Assembly (NCBI GenBank): GCA_025529335.1
Contig: JAMYHX010000135.1
Coordinates: forward strand, 1-64,000
Length of the DNA stretch: 64,000 nucleotides
Origin: Rhizopus sp. PT2906
Taxonomy: Eukaryota; Mucoromycota; Mucoromycetes; Mucorales; Rhizopodaceae
Direction of reading: 5' to 3'
This document shows positions 46,600 through 57,660 of the stretch, piece after piece. Position numbers and translations under genes: made by a program. The notes below the pieces were generated by a model, which saw nothing but the letters and a program-made list of their open reading frames with translations, was not told the DNA's origin and searched no databases. Position 1 is the first letter of the stretch, and each line of letters begins with the position of its first letter.

Positions 46600-48757
46600 T
46601 TATTCTTGACGGTGACGGTGATCATGGTCTAATAGACCTTCTTCTTCTTCATTTTCATGCTGAGGTGACCTAAATAAGGCTATAAAAAATCCTAAAATGA
46701 AAGTGACCAAAAATATCCATTGAGCATAATAAAGTATCAGTCCAAATATAGGAGTATTGAGCGTGATACGATCTATGATGGTTGAAGTAACGGTAGGGGT
46801 ACATATTTCTAGAATCCAATGATGAGTTATAAGCTCCTTGGCATTTCTAAATATATTACCTAGAGGTGCCCAGATATCACAAGGTACGATTTTATTGTTA
46901 TATGAGCAATCTCTTCTTCCGCCTTCTGTATGATTACACTATCATAAAAGGTAAGTGATAAGAAGCAACAAAGAAATTGTGCGAAATGATCAGCATACAT
47001 AAACCTGACTGCCGAAATGTGTGTAACCAGGTGCTATGACTGATGTGATAGAGTATGTCAGTGCCAACAAACTAAATGTCAATAAGATGGCGACACAGAA
47101 TAGCCCTTGAGGCGCAGTGGATCTTTTCTTAATTCTGTAAAGCGTCACCCAAAGAAATTTGACACCGATATAAGTCAAACCCATCATGGTGGACATATAA
47201 AAATGAATCATGATGGCTATCATGAGTACATAATCGAGTGGGAATAGCTATTTTGTCTGTGTCATTGTTTTGATATGATGATAATTATAATAAAAATAAT
47301 TACCTTTTGTAGCTCAATCATGATAAAATCGATTGGGTTAAACAAATCCGTCTGTCCTATAATGTAACCACATTTTGGTCCACAAACAGAAAATGTGACC
47401 TTGTCAATACTAGATTAAAAGTTGGTGCATGAATAAATCATATAATATAGCAACTTTGGACCGCTCACATGGTAACAAATATTGACGCAACCATCAATAT
47501 TGTAAATAGTAACATTATTACTCCAATCAGCATCTATCATTACGTTACACTATGTAACTCGCATGGTTTCTGGTTCTTACTTGCCTCAAATGGCCTCATT
47601 ATTTTTAATATCCTCTGTAGGAAGCCGTGTTCCTCTTGTTCAATCGCAGTTAATTGACGCAAAAGAATCCTAATATTATTGGATAAATTTGATCGATCTT
47701 TTTTGATTTCGATCCTTACCTTTCCTCATCGTTCAAATTTTCTAATGCAGTGTAATCATGTGTACTCAGTGCTGCATTGGATCCGGCATATTTTTGCTCA
47801 ATCATCTTTTGCTGCTCTCGGACCTTGATCAATCTTTGATTCATCTCATCATGTCGCGCGTCAATTTTTCTTCTCGCTCTGATAAGTTTAAAGGGTACAA
47901 GTGATAAACCCGGTGCCTTTCAAAGGTGTGAGTCTTATCTTTTTGACTTTTATTAACTTACCGTATAAACAATGAAAATCAACATGCCGGGTATAAACAA
48001 ACAGCCGACAACGAACCAAAATGCTTTGGCACCGTCTATGTAAATTTACATACATATGTGTTTTAATTACCCAATAAAATTTTCACACAGCTCTTAAACT
48101 TACTGCTTTCCATCAGTAGGTTCTTGAACCATTCCAAATCAATATGCGGAGGTAAAATGGTGGGTTTTAAGAACAATCCAAACAAATATAGTAAGATGCC
48201 CATCATCCCAAAAAAGAAGCTGTATTTGAGTGCCTTTGCCCTTCTTCCACTTTCATAGTAAATATAAGAAAAAGGTATAATAAAGAAACTAAACACAAGT
48301 ATCAATCCAAAGAATACTAAAAAGAAAGGAAAAAAATAGTTAAAAAAGGGAAGAGCCTTTACGCCCAATATATTTCTCTTCCTGTTTCTTTACCATAATA
48401 CAACACTTGGACTGCTAATGTCATCCAATAAATTGTATCTTCGTCCGCCCACGTCTTTTTCAATCCAGTATGTCGATCCACAGTATTGGATACTAAAAAT
48501 ATATCGAGAGGTACCAAGGCAACGGTACCCATCGCGATACTCAGCATGGCCGCGGTAACCATAGTGACTGACAACTCAGAGTCTCGAAGACTCTGATAAT
48601 ATTTGGTAAATCCTATATTGAACACAACTAAAGCCTAAAAGAGAAAAAAGACCGAGCGGGTTATGGACTGTTTATCATATGTATATATTATTAAAGTAAT
48701 GGTTACAGTAAAAATTGCAGCATAAATGCCCCATGCTATATAAACAGAAACAGGCAT
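46600..48757 (-). CDS. LMBD1-like lysosomal/vacuolar membrane protein (cobalamin export family)
   Basis: A polytopic membrane protein of the LMBR1 family. Human LMBRD1 acts in lysosomal cobalamin export. Eleven exons (48757-48707, 48634-48394, 48316-48104, 48035-47962, 47916-47720, 47669-47585, 47533-47469, 47409-47304, 47247-47005, 46938-46860, 46808-46600) give 520 aa, close to the ~540 of the family. Shared blocks are LVPLDIFLVSNTVDRHTG, IIPFSYIYYE, FKLIRARRKIDAR in the long loop, MRPFEMLIGVIMLLFTILMV, LFPLDYVLMIAIMIHFYM and YRIKKRSTAPQGLF. Nine or so hydrophobic segments are seen. Intron 6 begins GC (GAG|GCAAGT) and only this donor restores the family sequence. Fungi vary in cobalamin use, so the substrate here is open. 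DOP1 ends 101 bp upstream of its start. Confidence 0.88.
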
Positions 48758-48858
48758 TCTTGTTGGTATGCGCAACTAGTAGAAAAGAAAAAAAACAAAA
48801 ACTGACAGCTTAAAAAAAAAAAGCAGAATGTCTATATCATGATGTCATTATTGCTTCA

Positions 48859-51800
48859 TCAAGTCTCAGTATTCGGCGAGTCTACATCCCCTTCAAGCAT
48901 GTCATTCAGTAATAGACTTTCAATGAACGGCAAGTCAGGTTTAGCCAGTGTGAAGGAGGCCTGGTATACGTAAAGTCCGATTTGCTCAATAAAGAAGGAA
49001 AGTTGATGAATTGAGCTAATGCTATGCATGGTCAGCATCGGACGCCTTAGAGACCCAGATGATGGTGTTGTTGTTTCGTTTAGTGACAAACTAGAAAAGT
49101 CCTAATGTATGTATGAGTAAGACTATATATATACAAGACACGCTCAGTTACCAAAGTAGTAGGCACGGCCACCATTTTTTCATTTAGTAGTTCCATGATC
49201 GGGGTGGGGCCGAGATCAGGACGCTTAATGAGCGTTTCGACAATATCTCGGATAAAGATCCATTGATATCTTTTTTTTTGGTTAGTCTATCTTTTGTGTA
49301 AAGAGTTTAACTTACATTTGAAACGCGTCTAGCTCTAAAGTACACAGTAAATCCAAAAATTTACATCCCGCTAAAGCAATTTGGGCTTCTTCCGGTCTAT
49401 TATCAAAGTCATTGTAAACAAGCGAATTAAACAGCCTCATCTACAAACAAAAAAAAAAAGAAGTGAGGCCTAGAACACGTATGTTTTGCATGACGGATTA
49501 CCAATTCTGTAATTAGTACCGGCCAAAAATTCATAAGATGTTTTTGAGAAAATCGAACAAGCATAATACGTAAACATAAATAAATCTCAATGTGCACCAC
49601 TTCTCCGTGTTCTAATTTTAGCATTTCCACAATCTTTTCTTGGATGATTGGCAGCTGCGGTACATACTGATCGACAGTACCTGCAAACAATACAAATGAA
49701 AGACGTCGCAAATTGAGCGCTGCATTCAATGCCTCTTGGTCCTTGTTTGAGAAAAATGTTGTCGAAGGTGAGATCGTGATACGACCCATCAATTCAGTGA
49801 ATCTTTCCTTTTCGATGGAAAATGCAGTTTGAATGATTGCCTTCCATTTTTTGGCAGTGGATACATTCATGTAAAAGAATCTGCTGTCGATGAATACTTC
49901 CCATATTTCCTTTCGCCATGTCTTGTAAGTGAATGGCATATATGCCATTTCACACAACTGGTTTAAGATGATGGCGCTTTTGCTATAAAATAACTCTAGG
50001 TTAAATGAACCATTCCTTGATGATATTTACCTTTTAGATTTCAAAGCAGGGACGATAACGTAGTAAACTAAGTTGCTCAGGAGTGAGTTTATCTTGTCAC
50101 TGTCACCTACTAATTGACGAAGCCTGGGAATCACTCGATTCGCAAAGTATTGGTTGATTTGATTAATAAGACTGTCTTCTCTTGTCTTCCAGCTTGCTTT
50201 CTTTTCCATATCAGACACATTACTCGTCGACAAATTCTTCTCTTCAAATAGAGTAGATGAATCAGCTGTATGAACTGAGGATCCATCATCATTTGCGCTT
50301 TCGTCGTAAACTGTAGTTGGACGTCTCATCCAAAGGCTCTGGTCAAGGGCTCTACCGGCGATCAAGATGCAGTAATCAATACAGCGCTGGTATAGATCCT
50401 GTGCATCCCGACGAATCCGTCTATCTTTCTCGTATCCCTCTGATAAGCTCAGTTCTTCCAATGCGACCGTTAGAAACCGCATTAAACCTGGCAATAAGGC
50501 CTTGAATGTGCTTGCTTGAGAGAGATAATCCTTGGCAAATGAATGAATAATGGGCCACAAGATGACCACAGACTCTGGTTTTTTCATATATCCACAGTAT
50601 ATTTCTGCAAATCGAAGTAAAGACGTATCTGTGCTATTTAAACAAGTTAGCCAAGGTTACGTATGGAATAACCCCATGATGTTTACAGCTTGCCCTGTCT
50701 AAGGATCTTTCTCTTTCTATTCTGATATGTTCCTGGTGTTCGTTGTCGAATACTGTCGAGTAAAATGGAGACTATATGCTCTGATGTGCTTGAAGGTGTG
50801 CCTGATAAGACATCAAGCGGCAAATAATTAAATTCTCTTTCGTCCATCTGCTGTTGTTCAAGTTCTAGAGCTAAAGGATTTTCAATGAAAAATATTTCTG
50901 TGAATGCCTCAACATAATCTACTGCCGAGTACTTGAATAGCCTTTCAAAAATCGCTTCTAGTCTACCCTTTACTTGATCTGCTGCATAAGAAAAGCTATG
51001 TAAAATAGCTTCTACTTTAGCGTGACCCAAGGATCGAATCGTTTTCTGTGACCATTCTGGTTTCCTGAACACTTTCCAAATATCGAGAAGGATATGCAAG
51101 ATGACAGGTAATTGATACAAGACAACATCTTTTGGCTATTTTGAAAATATTGTTTTAGATGGTTTTTTACTATCATGTTTCGTTACCTTTTCATATCTTT
51201 GGTTTTCATGGACAAACTGTGCAAAACCAGATAAATTTGAATTTTCAGATAATCGAGGAATAGGCATAAGACAAGCACTGCTTGTAAACCAATCATCACC
51301 AATGCTCTTCTCTGTCAAACAAAACATGATCATTTTTTCTAATCCTGCCAACAAGAGTAGAATATCCTTTTCTGCTCCCTCGGAAGAAATGCAAGCGGAT
51401 GGCTTCTCATGAATCATGATGTTGATCACATTACATCGCAGATAAACTTGATGACAGATGCAGATCAGGACAGGGACGATCATATGCTGGAATCCGTGTT
51501 TGATATAGGGCAAAACAGCCACCAAAAAGTCCATCCAGTGAGACAAAACAGCTCGGTTACTGGACATGGCAAGCGCATCGGTTACAGCCTTGACAAAGAG
51601 ATCAGAGCAGGACTGGACGAGTAACATGGCCTCGTTTGTTTCTGGTTCGGTCTTGTGCACTACCTCGCTTTCTACAGAAAGTCGTCGCTGGTGCTCCCTT
51701 GCATGGTATGCATTAGCAGCTGTGATGGCGAATGTAGCATGGAGTAAATGGAGTAGCTTTTGTTGCAAGTCAAGGTTCTCATTCATAATACAAAAGATGA

Positions 51801-54800
51801 GCTTATTTAAGCAACTAAGCTGGACTTTTTCGACAAGACTCATACTGATACGATCCAACTTGGAGACAAGCAGGTGTAAAAGATCCACAACGTGTAATTG
51901 GATACTGCGTACAGCATTTTGCATATTTGAATGCTTTTGACTTGGCTCGCTTTCCAAGTATGTTATACAAACAAGTATTAAAACATCCAGGAATGTAAGC
52001 GTAGATGTACTGGCGCTCATGTCGAACAATGAAGATTGAACTGCGTTTGCTATTGCTCCTTCAGGGCTGACAAAATGGCTCTTGCAGTCTTTTAATGCGC
52101 CTTGACCACCAAATTGAAACAAGTGCGTCAGAGTGGTAAAGATGTAATCAACAATGTCTGTATCAAATGGCTTGGCGTATATAAAATAATGAATATCTGT
52201 CGTCATGATCTGCTGCTGGCTCTTTAGTGATTGGTTATTCCATTCTGCTTGGTACACTGTTGCTTGACGCATAATCTTTTTATCCAATAATGCCAAAATA
52301 AATGGCTCAAGGATACGCACGTAGCTCTTCAAATGAGCACGAACCCAACTTTCGCCTATCCTTTTTTTTATGGCACAGTCATCGAGTAAGTCTAGAACGA
52401 GCATCATCGGTCGTGAAAATGTTAAACTGGCTTCAGGTATGCTTTCAGAGAGTTCCCAAAGGATACCAAATTTTTCAAAGTTTTCTATGTTATCTTGGGA
52501 TATAAGATAATTGGAAACGATCGTTTCAACCTGATGGGGGAGCGAGACTTGGATGGCAAGCCAAATAAGCTCCACGGTTCGCATATGGAGTTGTTGTGTG
52601 GAAGGTGATAAAAATGTCCAAAGCTTATCAATGACTTTTTTCACCTCTGGCATGTTTTTGAGTACGGATATATCAACAAGGCGTTCTCTTTTCACAAGTT
52701 GAACTAGGGTCGATAAACTGGTATCAACTAGCCCGAACGCATGAACCTGCTGGCTACAGTTTAAAAGCGCTTTTGTAAGAGCAGTGCTAACCGTATGGCT
52801 CTCGTCTGTATATTTTGCCATATAGGTAATTGTTGTACATGCACTCAGCAACACTTGCTCTAGGCAATGCTCAATATGAGTCAGCCGCTTTCCTTCAGCG
52901 CCTACATCAATACCGCTCAAAGGATCTTCTGGAAGTGTTATGTAACTATTGATAAGCTCGACCAAAAACTTGACGAGGTTGTCGATCACTTCTTTTACCA
53001 AGTCTGAACCGCGTAATGGCTCGAAATCGGGCCGTTTTTGAATTTGAAACTGTATTAGTTTTGTTGTATGTTGAATTGATAAGTCTCCGTCGTCTTCATC
53101 AGGAACATTCTTTGTCTCGTTATCTTCATGATTGTCTGTCTGATGTTGTTGTTGCTGCTGCTGCTGCTGTTGTTGTTGTTGTTGCTGTTGCTGTTGTTGG
53201 TCTTGGTATCCGTAATATTCTCGTGCATAATCAATTACATTCGTTTCACCCTGTTTAAATCGTCTTTTGTGATTGTGTGTCTGCTGTTGTTTGAGAAATA
53301 CAAATTCTGGTATTTGCTCCAATATGATCAAAACAAGCGAAAGACACTCGTTTACTTGTGCTAGTATATCGATAAATTCAGCACTTTTCAAGGATTCCTG
53401 AAGTTTCTTTGTCAACACTGCTAATAGTAAAGGAAAATGAACTTGTTTGATTTCCTCATCTGTCAGCTTGAATGTTTTAAAAGCAAATTCTGCTAGCTGC
53501 AAATTTTCCAATGAATGACGCTGCCTATTTGAAGGAAAATTCGTATCTAAGCATTCAAATAATTTCATGTAGATCAAGTAAGGCTCCATCATATCCATCC
53601 ACATGTTGGCTGATTGAATCACTTCATGATTAGATTGTAGTTTTTGTAAACTGATTAATGAGTCCATAAATATGTTATTTACAATAGGCTGTCCAATTTC
53701 TGACTTGTCCATTAAAGAAATAAGCATTTTGTAGGGCCTTTGTAGATCGACTTCATCCTGATGCAGCATTCCGCGTATTGCCTGTATAGCTGCCTTTTCT
53801 GCAAACGTACTAAAGTAAACAAGTTGGGCCTGTGTTGATCCTTCTGATCCTAATAGCCAAGCATACAATCGTCTGTTGAGTGACATGTCTTTTCTTAACA
53901 CAATACCCAGTGCAGATTTCATGAGAATGACCAAATCCTCATGAGGTATCATACGGTGCTTCAATACAAAGTTTTGTACAAGTAGTTCTAATAATCCTCT
54001 TTGTACCAGTAGCTGCTGATCCTGAAGTGTGGCTGCAAACGCACGGATCATCAAACTGACATTTTCTTTTCCGCCTATGACGAGAGCTACATCTTCTCGG
54101 TTGATGATTTTGGGTAATTTGCGTAATAGATAGTTGAGGGCTGGTGGACGAAGTCCAGGGTTGCTGATCATGACGAGCCACATACATGAATAAAAATAGG
54201 GTAACTCCACTGTCTCTGACAACCTTTCCATCATGGCTACAACCTATATAAATGTAGCTTAATTATGCATATTCACACATCACGTCACTTGAATGATTTA
54301 CTTTATCGAAATACTCGCTTCCTTCCTCTTCCAAAGCAGGCAATAACGCAATGATAAATCCACGAAGAGCAGATCGCAGTTGTCCATTTAACGGGAAATA
54401 ATAAGTCTCAAAGATGGATAAAAGTTGTGGCTAAGCATAATGACTTAGTCTTTCTCTTTGTTAGAGTTACTGCTACTACTACCTTCACATGTGTTGCTGC
54501 AAATTGTACAAAGGGGAATAGCCCAGTTGACCACAGTGCCAAGTCTTCTACTAACTGGTTTGGCTATATGTAATAAGGTAAGGGCGAGGATAGATCATGA
54601 CATAGAGTAATAATAACAAACCCCAATTGTTTTCAGAATGAATGCATATACTTCCAAGGTTTTTTGATGTACGCCAGCGGGAAATCCTGGGTTTAAACAT
54701 TGGGCTAATCTCTTGGCAACCAGTTGTTTACGTGGGATAATCGGAAACTGAGGATAAGCTTGAAAGGACTGTTGAATAAAGAAATAAGTCATGATGTATT

Positions 54801-55036
54801 GCTGCACTTATGTCTGTTTACTTTTAATAGTCTACCGAGAAAGGAAATAATATCTGCCCACTCATATACTGCGTCAAACGATTGTAGGTTCTTTTCTATA
54901 AGCTGAACATATTTACGAAATCTTGGGTCGTTTTGGTAACCTATAAGAATTGCGTGATTGGTATAATCGAGCAAGTTAAAAAGCTTTCAACTTTACTTTG
55001 CTCTTTCGATGACTGACCTACAAAAGATTGAAGCAT
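48859..55036 (-). CDS. DOP1: DOP1/Dopey leucine-zipper-like membrane-traffic protein
   Basis: Dop1 works with the flippase Neo1 and Mon2 in endosome-to-Golgi traffic and polarity. The N-terminus is typical: PRFRKYVQLIEKNLQSFDAV, EWADIISFLGRLLK, then KRLAQCLNPGFPAGVHQKTL and FPLNGQLRSALRGFIIALLP, each on a short exon. A long exon (54234-51136) begins RLSETVELPYFYSCMWLVMI with LRPPALNYLLRKLPKI. It holds a poly-Gln run (53140-53205) and many helical repeats. C-terminal exons follow (51120-50683, 50587-50027, 49957-49427, further short ones) to a stop at 48859. The start is uncertain: ATG 55036 reaches LFNLLDYTNHAIL only by a very short intron of about 38 nt. I estimate 1700-1800 aa, as in the family. 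Confidence 0.88.
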
Positions 55037-55754
55037 AAGCTCACTATTATACACTGTTTAACTTTATAGGCGTATATTACTTTTAACAGATATATCCATA
55101 TTCACTTTTACAAGAGCTGATCAATTACTGTACTCATGAACAAGAAAAAAGGGGAAAGAGAAGACAAGAGACGTGCATGCAGAAATCCCATTTATGTATA
55201 GAAACTCCGAACGATGGCTCCTAACGCTGATATATGTCAGAAAAAGATGGTAATATAGCTGTGGCATAACGACTCTGCCTCATAGACATCATAAACACTT
55301 TGTTATTGTGTATATAAATTCTTTTAGGCTTTGAAAATAAATGAGTAAGCCTATTCTATTACTATTATTTCAGAGAAAATGTAGTCAAAGAGGACTATCA
55401 CTTACTAAAGATATCAAGTGATATATAAGGACGCTACGTGTTCTTTTTCTATTGAATAAACACGACTTCATTCAATGACAGATGGTTTTTTTTTTCAGAG
55501 CAGTTGCCTTCATATCCATTTTTCAGTAGCTTAAAAGTCAAACCTTGAGCCAAGCATGAAACGCGAGACAAAGCTAAATATCAAATACAAGGTCAGCAGA
55601 GAGAGTTGTTTCTGAAGATGTAAGGGATTAAGAGGTACTATCAAGAGGGTTCGTACGAGTAAAAGCTTATGTGACGTATCGAACCTCTTCTTTTGTTTGT
55701 TTACGTTTGGTAGGAAATACAACCTCCGTTAAGTGATTATATTCGCTACGAACT

Positions 55755-56005
55755 TACTATTTTTTTTTTTTCCCTCGTCTTTTTCTTTACTAGAATTTTT
55801 CAAACCATTCATGTTATGGCCGAACATTAACGTAAATGGCGACGTTTTGGTACATCCATTTACTTTACCCTTTAAGAAGAGTTGAGTAGACGGTGCATAT
55901 AAATCCCATTCAGCTTTAGCACCTCTCGATTTGCTTGACAGCATTTATGACAGACTGTATCTGACGTTCAATTACCCCATTGATTCTTGGATGGTAACTA
56001 AATAT
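55755..56005 (-). pseudogene. Ty3/Gypsy integrase scrap
   Basis: The minus strand reads SYHPRINGVIERQIQSVINA in one frame, then after a frame change AEWDLYAPSTQLFLKGKVNG and TSPFTLMFGHNMNG. This matches the end of the integrase core of Ty3/Gypsy elements (the SYHPxTNGxxER motif with its catalytic Glu, then W..Y.P...FA.N....T..SPF.L.FGR). Only about 80 codons survive, with no LTR or reverse transcriptase seen nearby. Confidence 0.75.
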
Positions 56006-56188
56006 AAGTCTATGATCATAACCAGCATTTCAGCTGGTATTTATATAGGCTCATTCATAAACTTACCTCCAATTTATTGGTGGCCCAAAGGAACTTACGC
56101 TACTGTGAGGACCGAGTGGAAGAAAGAATGCATCCCGTAATAGTTCTTGTATGTTCCTTAAAGTCGCTCCCTCTGATTCTTGTACAAG

Positions 56189-56220
56189 GGCAACTGATAC
56201 CAAAAATAGTATCAGTTGCC
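56189..56220. repeat. Perfect 12-bp inverted repeat (hairpin)
   Basis: GGCAACTGATAC is followed by an 8-nt loop (CAAAAATA) and GTATCAGTTGCC. It lies between the Gypsy scrap and the SDR inverted duplication. It could be a transposon end, a terminator-like structure or chance. Confidence 0.6.
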
Positions 56221-56296
56221 ATTGAACACTATATTCATGCATATGCAAGCTTCAATGATTTGTTGTATATTAGTTATTATTTATAATTTATCAATT

Positions 56297-57660
56297 AGTA
56301 TAAATATCCCAAAGTATTTTTGAAATAAACGACATCTTATCTTCAGATCACAATAATTTCTCTTATTTTATCTTAAGCAATAATTGCTTAAATAACTTCT
56401 TTATTTTATATTTTTACTTTATCTCTCGAGACTTAGCATTATATTGCTCAATAATTGATCTTATATTAAGATCTGGTGATCACTATAACACCAAATTCTA
56501 TTCAAAAGCCTTATATCGGCACCTTTCGCTTAGTACACCCAGTAACACGGCTGATAATCAACTAATCCTTTGTGACGATTGATCCGATATTGCCAAGGTG
56601 TCATACTGATAAAATACTAACCTTTCAATCCGTGAGCTTATTATAGCTTTTATTTCACTTGTTAATATCAATAAAAAATACTCGGTATCAATATTTGTAA
56701 AATAGTCGGCCTATTTTTAAAAATGCGTGCCCTTCAAGCACACACATTTGCTTTATTTAAATTACCAAACAATTGATTCTCCTGTATAGTCGAAGAAGCC
56801 ACCGTTATCCTTTGAAGTAGCGCTTTCAAGCTTAGACAGCATTCCCTTAATAGATACATCTGGCGTAATTTGAGCATTAGGACCACCCATATCTGTTTGT
56901 ACCCAGCCAGGATGAGCAGAATATACAATAAAGCCCTCTTCAGCGAGCTGAAGTGATTGTAGCTTGGTAACCATATTCAAGGCAGCCTTAGAAATCCTAT
57001 AGGCAGCTGCTTCTTGAATATCTGCGCCTCCGATAGAACCGAGAATAGATGAAATGTTCACAATCTTCTTGGTATGTTCTTTACCACGTTTACGAAGCAA
57101 AGGCAGGAAGATATTTGTAGTCTCGACAACACCAGCGACGTTGGTTTCAAATGTTTTCATTAGTTCATCCTTGTTCCTATTACAAAGTTAATAGCAAAGT
57201 ATACCACAAGTAAATTTACTACTTACACCTCTTCGATGATTTTTCTGGATAAGGCAATACCTGCATTGTTGATCAAGACGTCAACACCATTAGGAGCATG
57301 CTTGGAAATCTCATCAACAGCGCTCTGTTTGTATTACAATATTTAAGACATTTGTCTATGCCCACTTTTTTCGCGTCTTACCTTTAAAGATTGTTCATTT
57401 GTTGTATCGAGTTTGATAGAATAGACCTTTTTATTGTCAACCAACTTCTTTAGTTCTTCTGCTTGATCAGGGTTACGAGCACAGGCAAATACTGTGGTGC
57501 CCTTTGCGGAGAGCTGCTTTATAAATTCAAGACCAAGACCTCGGGAAGCTCCAGTGACAACGTAGACAGACATTTAAGAATGAATAAAAGACTGATCTAT
57601 ACAAAAATAAAATAGGCGTATTTATATATAATCGGAGACATAAACCACGCCAACTGCATG
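56297..57660. repeat. Large inverted duplication, left arm
   Basis: The reverse complement matches 60265-61642 over the whole SDR gene, about 400 bp of 3' flank (AATAGGCCGACTATTTTACA, CGGATCAATCGTCACAAAGG) and about 80 bp of promoter (GTTGGCGTGGTTTATG vs GTTGCCGCGATTTATG). Identity by eye is very high in the exons and 3' flank, lower at the ends. Confidence 0.85.
56762..57573 (-). CDS. Short-chain dehydrogenase/reductase, copy A
   Basis: Exons 57573-57382, 57324-57227 and 57176-56762 give 234 aa. The classical SDR signs are the NAD(P) motif VVTGASRGLGLEF, the NNA motif (VLINNAGIALSRK), the active-site Ser in VNISS, and the YxxxK pair in AYRISKAALN. It resembles the carbonyl reductase / C-factor / sniffer branch. 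Substrate and cofactor are unknown; the Arg after the glycine motif (ACARNPDQ) favours NADP. It is the mirror of copy B at 60355, differing at only a few residues (IKQLSAKGTT vs VKHISAKGNT; GGADIQ vs GGIDIQ). Confidence 0.88.

Larger units (their letters stand above)
55037..56761. other. Gap with retrotransposon scrap, hairpin and inverted-repeat edge
   Basis: Contains the Ty3/Gypsy integrase scrap (55755-56005), a perfect hairpin (56189-56220) and, from about 56297, the outer flank of the inverted SDR duplication. No other gene is seen. Confidence 0.5.

Noticed and set aside
53016..53364. Plus-strand poly-Leu/poly-Val 'membrane' frames
   Set aside because: Antisense of the DOP1 poly-Gln run.
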